A stretch of DNA of 64,000 nucleotides, from NCBI RefSeq assembly GCF_013426205.1, contig NC_089427.1, forward strand, positions 3,844,001 to 3,908,000, given 5' to 3'. Numbering within the stretch: the first letter of the stretch is position 1; every line of letters starts with the position of its first letter. Under the pieces are notes generated by a model, which saw only the letters and a program-made list of their open reading frames with translations, had not been told where the DNA came from and ran no database searches. Below, one piece after another: positions 23,863 to 35,574 of the stretch. The position numbers and the translations under genes are program-made. Source of the stretch: Metarhizium brunneum. Taxonomy: Eukaryota > Ascomycota > Sordariomycetes > Hypocreales > Clavicipitaceae.

Positions 23863-25412
23863 ATGACTGAATCCATCACCCACACCGTCTACGCGGGTAT
23901 CTTGACGACATTAATTCCAGCGTCAATACTACTTGGCCTACGGTTTTACGCGAGAAGAATTAAACACGCTCCGCTATGGTGGGACGATTATCTAGCCGTG
24001 CTGGCGCTGGTACGGCCCCAAGAAACGACAATCTGCCCAAGGCGGCATCTTGACTGACATGCTCTCAGGCGTCGGCAATTGCCTACGACATAGCCGCATT
24101 CTTTTGTATGCTGCGGCCTTTGTAACCCTCTTATTCTTTTATGCTCGACGGACGCTGGCTAACCAACGTGGACCGCAGTAATAACAAAGGGCCTCGGCCG
24201 ACATCTTGGAGACCTCACCATTTCTCCTGGCGAAGCACGCTACTACCAAGCAATGGCACTGCAGATCCATGAACACACATATACTGTGGCCGTCACAGCT
24301 GCGCAGCTATCCTTGCTGGCGCTTTTCTGGCGACTATTCAAATCGGTGACATGGGCAAAAATGACTATATTGGCCATGGCTACGTTTGTGAGCGTTTGGT
24401 ATATAGTGCGAGTATGACCATCTCCGAGACGTGCCAACCACCTTGGAAACAATGCGTTAACAAAGTGGCATTTAGTTGTTCATCGCCGTGTTCCAGTGTT
24501 ACCCGCCTCGCTTTCTATGGGACAAGTCCATTGAGGGGACGTGTTCCATTGATCCGTCCCGGTTCCTTTTTTGGTCCATTTCAGCACATCTTGTCATCGA
24601 TGTTGCGCTGATGGTGTTGCCGGCAAGTGAGTAAAAAGTCCCCCGATGACTGGCAATGGGGAATCGTCTAATGAGTGCTTTTCTCGCACAGCGCAAATTA
24701 GCAGATTGTTTCTGCCCTGGCCGCAAAAACTGGCCATTGCTGTCATGTTCATGTTCAGCATCGTGTAAGCTTCCACCACCGCGTTTGCTTGGCTGATTTG
24801 GGCCGTCTGACTGTGTAGCAGTGTTGTCATTGCCGGCAGCATGACGATAGTCGTTTCGTCAAATTACGACTCGTACGACGACGACGTTTTGTGGAATTGC
24901 ACACCCGCCTTGGTCTGGTCCGCGGTAGAGATTCACCTCAGCGTGATAGCTTGTAAGTAGACTCTTGACGATGCAATGACCAACTGCCGCAGCGCCAATC
25001 TGACCCGGTCTCTCCATCCACAGGCTGCCTCCCCGTGATGAGGCCGGTTGTCCACGCTCTCGGAGGCTGGTGGGGACACAACTTCTCCTCTCGCAAGGAA
25101 CCCAGTGCGCCGACGTTCAATACCGTCAAACTCGGCCACGTCCATCGCTCAGTGGGGGTGACATATGGAAACGAGTCGACTTGCAATCTCGCCAATGGCG
25201 CAGACGGCAACCAGGCAGTGGTGGTGACGGATTCGGGACGAGTATTTGGACAGGGAGAAGGATCCGACACCGTCATCAGCACGGGCAAAGACAAGGAGCA
25301 GCTGGCATCATCGACGTCGACGGGGAGCACGGATGGGGCGATATTGGTGCAGTACGAAATCGACTTGAGTTTCTCTCGACAAGGTTCCCATGGCCAATGG
25401 AGAGAAGAATGA
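23863..25412 (+). CDS. Rhodopsin-like (PTH11-related) 7TM protein
   Basis: Seven exons (23863-24009, 24069-24105, 24179-24411, 24476-24626, 24692-24764, 24819-24952, 25024-25412) with canonical GT..AG introns of 54-73 nt give 387 aa. The Fung_rhodopsin layout is clear: helix 1 with LRFYARRIKHAPLWWDDYL, then ITKGLGRHLGDLT before the helix that carries Tyr-Thr-Val, FQCYPPRFLWD with the family Cys in the extracellular loop, LVIDVALMVLPA, and SAVEIHLSVIAGCLPVMRP at helix 7. The tail after helix 7 is about 100 residues, Gly/Ser/Thr-rich and polar. Such proteins are membrane sensors or GPCR-like proteins of unknown ligand; some relatives act in surface sensing. The first ATG at 23863 is preferred because it precedes helix 1 directly. 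Confidence 0.82.
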
Positions 25413-26208
25413 AGAACCATGTTACGAAATAATGCAGCGTCGTGCTGACACGGCACGCAGTAAAATGGGAAGATGGGTCGTCAGTGCCACTGCCATGCGT
25501 ACTGTACCAAACGAGCCATCATGACAAGGCGGCAACGCGTTTAGCGACGGGGTACCTGAGGGTAAACGGACGATCCAAGCGCCGCGCCACCTTGGCCATT
25601 CCATGCCTACTTGTGCCAATATCACAAGACTTACTCCCTTGGGCAAGGAGACATGTCCGGCCTGGCCACATTCACCAACACCGCAACAAATTTACGATTG
25701 GGCGGGTAATACTAAACCTAATACACAGAGTGGAAATAATGGCATGACGTCTCATCCCCATTCACGCGAAATTCGCCTTACAGATCCGAGACCTGTTCAA
25801 CGCCTCAACCGGCTTGATATGCCACAACTAGTGCTGGCTGCTTTGCGATTGAACATTTTCCTGTATAGCTACAAACTATTCGCCAGTTCATAATGGACGG
25901 GCTGTTGGCAAGGATGGCACGGGGTATGTCTGCCATGTGTGCAAGTAGTTCAGAGCTGGACCGCGAAAACAAGCGTCCAAAAGTTGACGTCATTCGATAG
26001 ACGGGGCGTCGGGGACGAAAGGATCAATAGGTAGCTGCAAGTCGGTCCGTTCCACAGGCCGCAACTAATAAAAAAAACGAGGTCCCAGACGTGGCTCACA
26101 ACCGTTGCATTCGTCTCCCGCGTAGCTCGTCTCTTTGCCGTCCACATGTCCCGTACGCCCTGCTACCACACGACCAACAACTCGGTTGCGCCAAGCGTAC
26201 GGGCCGCG
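25413..26208. other. Convergent spacer, no gene seen
   Basis: Spacer of 0.8 kb between converging genes; no coding signal. Confidence 0.55.
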
Positions 26209-26669
26209 TCACTCGAGAGACCCGGGAACAAAGTCGACAACCATGGCCTTGGAAATAATGCCGTCCGCCGAGCTGATCCACTTGCTAATGAAGCCGTGGT
26301 GGACCTTGTCCTCCTTGACGTAAAAGTCCCTATCGGCCACCGAGTCGAACTCCATGACGAAGACGTGCGTGAAGCCATTCTGCCTGCTGTCAGTGTCTGG
26401 TCTACCGGAGGGGGGGAGTGGACTTGGGGCGCCGCGCACGCTGAAGCCCTCAATGGACATGTCCTTGCCGCCTTGGGAGCGGGCAATGTACAGCTTTCCC
26501 GTGGAGGCGAGGACGCACTGGTCCTTGAGGCCGAGCACCTCGTCGCAGCACTGGGGGCGTTAGTGACGGAGTGAGGGAAGGGGCACCAGGGCGCGCAAGG
26601 TACCTGCTTCACGGACTGGGCGCTGGCGTCCGGCTTGAACTGGAACATGACGATGTGGTTGACGCCCAT
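26209..26669 (-). CDS. Stress-responsive A/B-barrel (Dabb) protein
   Basis: Two exons (26669-26604 and 26550-26209, 53-nt intron, phase 0) give 135 aa. The first exon reads MGVNHIVMFQFKPDASAQ, the typical first strand of the ferredoxin-like Dabb fold, and a C-C-D-E-V helix follows the splice. The C-terminal half holds the conserved GFTHVFVMEFDSVADRDFY and a final VVDFVPG strand. Dabb proteins form small dimeric barrels. Fungal and plant members range from stress-induced proteins of unknown role to polyketide cyclases. An insertion rich in Ser/Pro lies between strands 2 and 3 (GAPSPLPPSGRPD). Cytosolic by lack of any signal. Confidence 0.87.
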
Positions 26670-27079
26670 GATGACGATGCGGTCTGGTGTGATGAGGGGA
26701 CGTTTGGTGTTTGGAGCGTTTGTGGTGAGAGCTCCTGATGGAAGGGACTCAGGATGAAGGAGGTCGAAGGATTAATGAATTGACTTTGATGAACCCCGCT
26801 GCAGGGCGCGGGGCCATGGTGCTTGGAAATCAATACCTCGAGCGGCTGCACCGGCGCCTTAAGTGCTGACATATATGCGCATGCATGATTTTCTCACAAG
26901 GATGGATTCGCCGTGCGATGTCGGCCGTTTTTGGTCCGTGGCCATTTCTGCTTGCAAATTGGCTACGGCGGAATTGCTTACATGCTACGTGTTCCACGGG
27001 CTATGCTCGATGGCAAGGGTCAAGTTCAACATGAATTGATTGACGGATTATTTGCAACCGACGCTTGTACTTTCAACCT
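26670..27079. other. Spacer between two minus-strand genes
   Basis: 410 bp upstream of the Dabb gene and downstream of the hydrolase gene; it should contain the Dabb promoter. No gene seen. Confidence 0.6.
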
Positions 27080-28386
27080 TCAACCTTGGGTCTTGTTCTT
27101 CTGGTACGCGACCTTTTGGAACTCCCGAATGGCATCCGTCGCGCCGGCATCACCCGGCGGGAGCAGCTGCGTCACAAACAGCCCACAGAGCCCGTTCGCT
27201 CGGTCGATAAACTGTCAACAACGCCCTCGTTAGCATTCTATGCATGTGTGCTGGTAGTCTCGCAAGTCTCGCCACGTACCCAGAACAAATTCGGCGCACC
27301 GCTCCACGTGAGCGTGTTGGCGCCCCGCGCGTAGGGCGCACCGTCGCCAGCCTTCTCGATCAGCAAGCCCCCGAGCCCCCAGTCGTACTCCTCGCCGGGG
27401 TAGTAGTCGCCGACGGCCCACGCCGACCCCTCGAGGGACTGCTTCAAGGCGGCCTTGCTCGCGGGCGACAGCTGCCCGCGGAACATGGCGTCCGCGGTCT
27501 GCGGCCGCAGCAGCCGCCCGTCGTTGGCGAGCAGCGAGTGCAGCAGCTTCAGGACGTCGTCGGCCCTGCCGTGGCCGCCCTGCCCGCCGAAGCACGCCTC
27601 CACGCCGGCGTTGAGGCCGAGCCCGCCCGGCACCGGCGCCAGCTTGTCCGGCCCCCCCGGCCCGCGGGACGCCATGCCCGCGCGTCCCTGCGCGCCGGGG
27701 AAGAAGGTGAACGTGCCCGAGGCCCCGAGCGGCTTCCAGATGTGCTCGGTGAAGTAGGCCTCCAGCGACTGGCCGCTGAGCTGCTCGACGAGCCGGCCGG
27801 CCCAGTCGATGCCGGCGCCGTACGCCCACCCCTCGCCGGGCTGGTACAGCAGCGGGACGCCGAAGCGGGACTCGACGGTCGGGCCGTGGTTGGGCGGCGT
27901 GCCGTGGAAGCGGTGGTACTGGCGCAGCTTCTCGCCCGCGTCTAGGAAGGTGTATCCGGCGCCGGACGAGTGCGTCAGCAGGTGCCGGAGGGTGATGGGG
28001 CTCTTGCGGTCTTGTAGCACGGGCTGGCCCTGGTCGTCGAACCCCGAGATGATTTTTTGCCGGCACAGGACGGGGAGAAGTTCGGCCACGTCGTCGTCTA
28101 GCTGGATGAGGCCGCGCTCCACGAGCTGGAGGGCGGCGACCGTCGTGGCCAGCTTGGTGATGGAAGCTAGGGTGAAGATGGTGTTGGCGTCGATGGGGTC
28201 CGGGTCTGCGGCGGCGATGGATTTCGGCCCCAGATAGGTCGAAAGCACGTCCGAGTCTGGCCTCGTCAGCTATGTCCATGTGCGGCGTGTCGGGGTTCTC
28301 ATACTGTCGAGACGCCTGGCGAGAAGCGCCACGCAGGGCAGGATGCCGCCGCTGATGGCGGACTCGAAGGGCTGCGTGTGGTCCAT
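27080..28386 (-). CDS. Beta-lactamase-related serine hydrolase (class C/LovD-like)
   Basis: Three exons (28386-28305, 28256-27280, 27211-27080) give 396 aa. The class C motif Ser-x-x-Lys is at residues 59-62 (ASITK), placed after the short N-terminal segment as in fungal EstB/LovD-like enzymes. A YGAG (Tyr-x-Gly type) triad member follows in GWAYGAGIDWAGRLVE. The region TLRHLLTHSSG is also typical, and WGLGGLL resembles the third box. There is no signal peptide, so the protein is probably cytosolic. Such enzymes hydrolyse or transfer acyl groups; in fungi they often act in secondary metabolism as acyltransferases, or degrade esters or lactams. The exon-2 DNA is very GC-rich, so long antisense frames occur there and should not be annotated. 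Confidence 0.87.
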
Positions 28387-29814
28387 TTTCCGGCTTGTAT
28401 GATTGTGTCGGGTAGGCAGATGGCAAGTTGGACTTGACAGGTATGGGCTCGGGTTGAGAGCCGCAGACGCCAGACTTACAGCTGCCTCTCGACGCAGATA
28501 TACCCGGCCCACACCCGCCGGGTCATTTGTAATGCGGCGTCGGCCGCGACGGGAGAGGGGTTTCGGAAGCGGAGAGATGCAGCCGATCGGCATATGGCGC
28601 TGCTTGGCATGCTGTTTCTCCGTGGGGGAGCTTGGGGGGATTCCCGAGGGCGCTGACTGCCTTGCATTGATTCTCATTGTTGGATTTCCGCCAGCGCCGT
28701 GCAAGCATGCCATGCTGCCGGATGGAGTTTCGAGGCCTGTAACAAATCCGCGGTGCAGACTGGACCTTTTCGTCAAAGGCGCCCGCGAGATTGGCTGCTG
28801 CTTCGGTGCGAAAGACGTCGGTGGGACATGGTCATTGAGATGTCCTCGGACGAGACGACTTCCGATGGCGACTGACATGACAATGGTCATTGCTGGGCGT
28901 TAGCATTGCATATCATGCTTCGGCATCTTATACTATCATAATACATCGATCAAAATGTTGCCAAACTTTAGTGTCTCCTCATGCATTTCCATGTTGAATA
29001 ATTGGGGGCCATTCATTGCAAGATATTCCATCATAGACGGCTTTGGCACCATTCATGTGAAACAAAAGATGCATCGGCCGAGAAAATAGAGATGGGAATT
29101 CACTGTGGCTCTGGTCGCTGGGTATCTGGATGAATTATCTATTTAATGCTTTTAGTCTCACGATTCTACACTTGACATGTTAATGTACTGGACTGCCGTA
29201 CAGGCCCGACGAGTTTGAAGGGGGTCAATGTGCCCCAGACACCGGGCAGTAGCATGTCGTCCCAACCCTTTAACCACTGGGAGACTCTCGGCGCAGCTCT
29301 CTGAGTCCAGTGCGACAGAGTAAGCCATTTGGAAACCATGTTTCCTTGTAGTTCTTGAAAAGACGGCTGCAACTTGGACGCGGAGGAGCAGTATGCAGAA
29401 GACGCGACTCGGGCTCTCTTGGTCGTGTTCTCAAGGTGTACAATGCTTAGCTGATTATTGAAAAGAGCCGTCGACGTAGAGAGTTGGAATCATGGGATGG
29501 CAAGTTATAGCTGTTTCGCGAGTCTCCCCTTCCGCTTGAGTGTGGTGCTGTTCCAAAAGTCCTCGATATATATGACCTGTCCTCCACTCCGGGAATCAAG
29601 CCCCTCGTTGCCCGATTCACAGAGGACTTTTCCCATTCATCGCTGCAGAATTCGGTTCTGTACCGTCAATGCGAAATGTGTCCGGATGACACAACCCCGT
29701 CTCGCACGAGCATTTTGCCAGGTTGGCGGCAACCAAGCGTTTCCGTGTACTGCACACCATCACCCCCTTGCATATACAGTCTGGTGTCTCTCGAAAACCT
29801 CATCGAGAGAAATC
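28387..29814. other. Intergenic, no gene seen
   Basis: 1.4 kb upstream of the serine hydrolase and downstream of the glycosyltransferase-like gene. No coding signal recognised; AT-richer between 28910 and 29170. Confidence 0.55.
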
Positions 29815-31179
29815 CTAATCCCAATCATGGGCCACCCGCCACTGGTCTTCTAGCTTCAGCCTGCCCCCCTCGATCAACGCGCAGTCCTTGTGCCCCCATT
29901 TTTCCTCATATATCTGCCCCCCAACGGCCGTCAGCATATCAAACGCCCTCTGCACCCCGCGCGAAGAATAATAAAACGGCTCGCCCTCGCCGCCCTTCTG
30001 CGACGACTGCCACGTGTTTCGCCCCCGGTCGCCCTTTTTATATTCCACCATCCTGTCCACCACCCCCTGCAGCCTGCGCCAGTACTCGACGTGCTCGGGG
30101 TCCCCCCCTTCGCCAACGGGCTCCCCGCCCCCCGAGCCCTTCCCGTCCTGCTCTGCCGCCGGGGCCGTCTTCTCCGGAGGATTCGGATCCCGATAGTCCA
30201 GCTCGGCGTCGGGCTCGCGGTAGAGCGCGCGCAAATCTTTCAGAACGGTGTTGACGTCGCTGATGACGCCGACGTCCCTCGCGTCCAGGGTCCAGTTGTG
30301 CATCAGCAGGCGCTGGTGCATGTCGCAGTCGGTGATGTAGTACGGGATATACGTGTCCCACCCGCCGACCTCCTCGTACGCCGCGCGGTTGACGAGCGTG
30401 AGGTGGTCGTAGGCGAAGAACCGCGTTCCCCAGCGCTCCCCCGAGTGCAGGGTGGTGTTGAGCTCGGCGAGGCAGCTCTCGTATAGGCTTCTGTAGCCGT
30501 GCTCGCCTGCTTTCGGCAGCCCGTTGTGGCCGCCTTCGTGCGAGGAGACAATCACGTCCATGTGCGACCAGAAGTAGTACGGCCACTCGCGCTCCTGCGA
30601 AAGATGCATGTAATAATTTTGCAGTTGGGCAAAATTCAAAAGCACGGGCGTCTGGATGATGTTGACGCCTAGGTTCTTCAAGCCGTTGTAGTCGAGGTAG
30701 AAGGGGTTCTGGAGCGAGAGCCGGCCCCGGGGGTTTGCCCACTGCGTGCCCGTGTTTTCAATCACGTAGATTTGCGATGCGGGCCAGCCTGCCGTGATGT
30801 AGGACACGACGGCTTGAACGAGGAGCGGCCACCCGCGCGTGAAGCCGATGAATAGCGGCGGCGCATAGGGGAGTTGGTACTTTTTGTGTAGATTCTTCTC
30901 GGGGACGTTCCACCTGGGAATAGAGGGCGGCGGCGATGTCGCGAGGGATACGAAGGGGTCGACCACGGGAGGGGGGACGTATTCGGGCGCGGGTAGGTAT
31001 TTTGGACCGGGCGGCTTGGCTTCTTTGGCGGGATCTTTTTTGCCTTGTTGGTATTGCTTGAATTTGTTGACTTGTTCGCGAATCACGACGTGGGATCGAT
31101 CCGTGGAGAGAAGGACAACAGCGAGGGCGGCAAGGATGAGGCCCGGGATTATATACCGGCGGCCTTGTATGGCGACCAT
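29815..31179 (-). CDS. Type II membrane glycosyltransferase-like protein
   Basis: A single exon of 454 aa. Residues about 9-25 form one hydrophobic helix after a short basic N-terminus (type II anchor), followed by a Pro/Lys-rich stem to about residue 95. The lumenal part looks like a GT-A fold: FIGFTRGWPLLVQAVVSYITAG, IYVIENTG, then a possible metal-binding SHMDV around residues 205-209 in place of a classic DxD. Further on is FAYDHLTLVNRAAYEEVGGWD, the usual acceptor-site region of GT2-like enzymes, and TDCDMHQRL. An acidic/Gly insertion (EQDGKGSGGGEPVGEGG) interrupts the C-terminal third. I infer a Golgi glycosyltransferase of an ascomycete-specific family. Donor and acceptor are unknown. 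Confidence 0.72.
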   Translation of the reverse strand: MVAIQGRRYIIPGLILAALAVVLLSTDRSHVVIREQVNKFKQYQQGKKDPAKEAKPPGPKYLPAPEYVPPPVVDPFVSLATSPPPSIPRWNVPEKNLHKKYQLPYAPPLFIGFTRGWPLLVQAVVSYITAGWPASQIYVIENTGTQWANPRGRLSLQNPFYLDYNGLKNLGVNIIQTPVLLNFAQLQNYYMHLSQEREWPYYFWSHMDVIVSSHEGGHNGLPKAGEHGYRSLYESCLAELNTTLHSGERWGTRFFAYDHLTLVNRAAYEEVGGWDTYIPYYITDCDMHQRLLMHNWTLDARDVGVISDVNTVLKDLRALYREPDAELDYRDPNPPEKTAPAAEQDGKGSGGGEPVGEGGDPEHVEYWRRLQGVVDRMVEYKKGDRGRNTWQSSQKGGEGEPFYYSSRGVQRAFDMLTAVGGQIYEEKWGHKDCALIEGGRLKLEDQWRVAHDWD

Positions 31180-32700
31180 GGTGAGAGTCGCGAGTTCTCG
31201 CGATGTTGTCTAAAGAGCGTGGTTGCTTTGCCAGCCTGATGGGAATACTGACTTGGAGGTCAAGATTTCGACTACTCGCACAAGAGATGGATGTGCATAC
31301 GCAAGAGGTGGAAACTCTTTGGTTTGAAATCGCAATACCAATCGTTTCTGGGCCAGCCATAGAAATGTAGCTCCAACCGCCCGGTGCTGGGAGGATGGAA
31401 AGAAGCAAAGGGATCAATGGATCAAGGGGTCGGGGGGATCGGGGGGGATTGGGGAATCAGGGGCAATGCGCCACCACCCAAAAGCAAGACATGAAGATCA
31501 ATCAACATCTGTGGTGAGACACAGGGTTGCCCTGCAAGGCAACATGTCGGTGTTGGATGGCCAAGGGAGGCCTTGGGGAATGTTTGTGGAGCATAGCTGC
31601 AAAAACAACGACCAGGCGTTAAACTATAATCGATGCCAGGTTTTAAACATGTTTCTGATGTAAAAAGCTGGTTCACAACATGACGGGAGTAGGCATGATA
31701 AAGTCATGGATAGTAGTACTGCATACACGCCACCTATATGCAAAGACTTCTTACAGAAAAAGTACACCCAATGCAATTCTGCTTTGAATCCTACATCTCC
31801 TTTCTGGTGTCCAGGATTAGCACATGGTTTCCATCTTGTTGCGCCACGTTTCGGCTCCTCGTATAGCGAGTCAAGTTTGACAATGACTGGCCACGTTTCT
31901 CCAACGCATGTGCAAGCAGAGCCACAAGACCCATCCAGAACTTACAGAATCCGGCTAGCGAACAACGTGGTTGTACTCGCTCCGGCCAGTCCCTAGTGTC
32001 TGGCTATGCCCTTGATCTCATCTTGAGAGCTTGTCACAGGCCACTGGCGCCATCGGTTCAACCCGTACCAAGATTGAGGTAGGGGCTTGGATGGCCACGT
32101 CACCCTGGTCCCCGGGTTTCAAACCAATACCAAAGCGTCTCCGGGGTAGAGGTTTGTCCATCAAGGCGGATCCGACCGCCTATTTCAAGACGGCTCCTCG
32201 TGCGACGGTTTCGTCTGTAGAGCCATCAATCAGCCATCTGGTCCCTCACCTCGGTCTGACTTTGCCGTCGCGACCTTGTTAATAGCGAGGTTATTTCCGT
32301 TTAGGACGTGTGAGTCGAGACGCTTAGTAGGGGCGAATAAAATTGTGGGACTGGCCTAAGATGCCGTTCAACTTTCCCTGTAGCACGTCAGAGTCGACAA
32401 GATGTTGTACTTATTCGTTGATATGTTGAGCGTGATTGCACGGTTGGGAAGTCTTTAATCTAGCGGGCGGACTCCAAGGGTACCCAGCTCGACTAGCCAA
32501 AGACTAAACATGTATGCCCAGGTGATATTCCAAGTCAAATTTAGCAGAGAGCGTGTGAATGCTTCTTGTACTCAAGGGTTGGTAAATATAGTCGTGAGCT
32601 GGTATGCCGCAGCTCATGCCTAGTCGAACAGACAAGCAGTACAAGAAGAACATCGTTCAGCTACTTCTGACAGCTTGATTTTGAAGCTCATTGTAGCCCG

Positions 32701-32831
32701 GTCTTGTAGCCCTGTGCAGCCTGTTTTTCAACCCTTCAAAATAACACAAATCATCAGTTGCGCCGTTTTGAGCAGTGATGCTCTGTGTCATTTTGAAGGG
32801 TTGAAAAACAGGCTTCAAAGAGCTACAAGTC
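32701..32831. repeat. Imperfect inverted repeat, about 50-bp arms
   Basis: The left arm 32701-32750 (core cctgtttttcaacccttc) is repeated in reverse complement at 32782-32831, separated by about 31 bp. A perfect block of about 20 bp is flanked by arms with a few mismatches. It could fold as a hairpin or be the remains of two inverted copies of a small repeat. Confidence 0.8.
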
Positions 32832-33150
32832 AGGCCGCAGAGGACTTCGAAATCGGGTTGCAGAGAGGGCTTTACAATCGAAGGTTTTGGGGAGCGAGGT
32901 TCGAAAGAGGGGTTAGGCATCATTTTTGTAGTGTAATTTGGTGTAACGATTGCCTTCGGAATGCCACTTTGAGAAAATGCGACGAGGGCTTAATAGGGCT
33001 CGGAACGTTAAAAGGTTTAAATACAAAGATAATATCAAAGATTGTCAAAGGTCCTTGGTTTTTTAAGAGGATAAAAGGAAATAATAACTATTATTTATAT
33101 AAGATAAAAATACATGTGCTTAAGGCTCTTACCTGGGCACGTGTTTAATC

Positions 33151-33268
33151 TGTGTAACCAATAGGCCCTTTGTCGGTGAAGCCCCTTTATTGGGCTTCGC
33201 GAACCGTTAGGCCTCTTCCGTGTAACAGAAAACAAGAGCTCTGTGTAACACCCGTTGGATTGTGTAAC
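33151..33268. repeat. Cluster of gtgtaac motifs with a small hairpin
   Basis: Four direct copies of (t/c)gtgtaac lie at 33151, 33219, 33242 and 33261. Between the first two is a perfect 7-bp stem hairpin (gaagccc ... gggcttc, 33178-33198). Clustered short direct repeats like this are common near transposon ends. An inverted gttacacag occurs at 35146, but I could not establish element ends. Confidence 0.45.
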
Positions 33269-35574
33269 AGGCAGGACTTTTAAATTGCACCTCCGTATAA
33301 GACATTGACAAACCAGGAAATTTTCTCGAGGTCTATAACTGGCAGCAGTAGAAGTTTATTCACCTGTATGATAAATGGTTTCCTAGAAGCAATAATATAG
33401 GCAAATTAGGAAAACCAGCTATATTATGCACCTATTGCAAAGGGTCGCATGTCTAGGATGCGGCAGTCAGTAAGTAGTGGGATTAATAAAGGGCTGGAGA
33501 GGGAATTACTTTGTCGAGATTTTACATACTCTTACAAAGCATTATATACTAATATAGTATATCAATTAATAAGAAATATATAGAGGAAGTTTTCGAAGTG
33601 GTTGAGTATTTATTAGACTTATACGATATTAAAACGCACCTCGCAGCCTCTAATTGTGAGAAGGATGCCTCATACCTTGGCTGTTCAGACATGCGGACCT
33701 ATATGCGAGAATTCCGAATATCTTGCTTTCTCTGAGATTAGGATCAGGACGATAAAAATAAAACGTCACGCCGGCATCAGAGTCAGATATTTGATAAGGC
33801 TAGATTAAATGCATTATTATAACACCTGGCTTTGGTAGTACTCGAGAGATGCATGCTGTTCTTGAACGTCTGGTGTTACGTAAAACTTTAGTATTCACAA
33901 ATTCACTGCATTTAACTTGTAACAGCCGCCGAAGCCATAGCCCGGCTCACTTCACGTGTTTCCACACCTTCAATCCTATCAGCTTTCTGGAACTTTACAC
34001 CGACATGGCGCAAACTGCGAAAGCCTGTTCCTTTCTTGGTAGCCCGTGGGCGTTAGATGATGTCATACCGATCCCGTTCAATTCCGTGTCTGAAACAGAC
34101 AGTGACGTCAAAGTGATGGACGTCCAGCATCCTGCCTCGGCGGTTGTGGCGTCCATGGTTAACTTTTGGTTCATCGCCCTCCGTTCCAGTCAGATGTATA
34201 CCGGCCGACTCACAATGTCAATGTCACCCTTCTTACAACGAACCGTCCCTCTTCAATAACGAGTTCGCCGGACAAATTGACGTAGGATCTCGGCCGGGCC
34301 ATCGGGAAGGAATCTCGGAGTTTTACACAAGTGATGTGTTACTCACCAGTCGCAGGCTGGGCCGGCTCTAGTTAATAGTCGGAGCGCTATGGATGATATG
34401 AGGTGTTGACGAGCAGTGCAGGTGAACTACCCACAACGATGCAACACTAGTTTATCCAGGCATCGCGTAAACTTCAAGCGTATAGTAATTCCTTGGTTAC
34501 ACTCCCATGACCTATGACCAACGTAACATTCAACTGCTCAGATCGACCGCCAGTGTCTCGTCTCTGCTCACATAAACCCCGTTAGGTTCATCCGGGAGCC
34601 CTAGCCGTTACATGCTGGTTAAATTCAATTTCCGCAGCGGCGGAGCTAATAGAATCCTTGAGACTGTTCGGGACCATCTATTCAACGTATGTGGAAAGGC
34701 TATCGGCAGGCGCATGTAACGGTCCTAGCTGAGTATATTGAAAACTAGCTCGGCGACTACAACGAGGATCGCTAACGCCAAAGAGGGGAGGGAAAGCTCT
34801 TGAGCTGCTGAGCTCGATGACTGAGTAACTTCCCTTATCGGTGTGTCGCGGCCGACAGCCCGGAGCTAAAGGCGAAAGTGTAAGCCGACTGGAGCAATAT
34901 CGGGCTTAGCCTGTTACCGTACAAGCCAAAAAATATGTTTCTTTTTGTATACTGAGTTTAATATACTTGACGTATATAAAATTCAAGACAAAGAATATAA
35001 GCTTTTGTTATTATAGTGTGGAGTAAGAAAATGCAAAGTTTAATGCTATAGAGTTTATTCTAATTGAAGAGGCGTCGTAATTGAGACGCATTTTAGCATG
35101 CTTGTAAAATTAAATTTATAGTGGCTTTTTTCGATCCACTACGCAGTTACACAGTATTTACTTGTAGGATGAGATGGTTCTAGCCTTTTGTATCTCGTTT
35201 TTTGACTACTTCTACGTATATGAAAACAGTGTCCAGAACTATTCTACGTGACGATTTTAGCCTGTATACTTGGGAATATCTCGAGCACTTTAGTTTTATA
35301 GTTTACAGTTCAACTTTAAAACTAGTTTTTGAGTTATAGTAGAAACTTCTAAGTTTGTAGTAGTTACTTTAATGGCTTATTTTAAATTCCAACATATTTC
35401 ACTCATACTACAACTTGGAGATTATCCTTAACAAAGTACGCGCTTGTAAGTAGGAGACTAGTTAAATATAAATATCTGTTTAATCTCCTTGTACTATTCT
35501 TCACCGTCTTTCTGCAACTTCCACTCGTCTATCTTAAAATACCTTAAAGATCTCAAACTATCTAATTAACTAAA

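Larger units (their letters stand above)
31180..35574. other. Start of AT-rich gene-poor island
   Basis: From about 32.3 kb the base composition shifts strongly to AT (for example 33050-33110 and 33500-33600, 34920-35570), while 31.2-32.3 kb is ordinary promoter-like sequence. Apart from the listed repeats I see no gene. The many stop codons in all frames are what decayed repeats mutated by RIP would look like, but no parent element could be recognised. Confidence 0.55.

Noticed and set aside
27230..28426. Long antisense and shifted frames over the serine-hydrolase gene
   Set aside because: Arg/Pro/Ala-rich translations caused by high GC; the beta-lactamase motifs are in the other frame.
32675..33148. 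157-codon open frame in the AT-rich island
   Set aside because: Its first third is the inverted repeat and the rest is low-complexity Lys/Ile/Asn; no family resemblance.
33151..35154. A 2-kb transposon bounded by gtgtaac and its inverse
   Set aside because: The shared terminal match is only about nine bases and no target duplication could be found.
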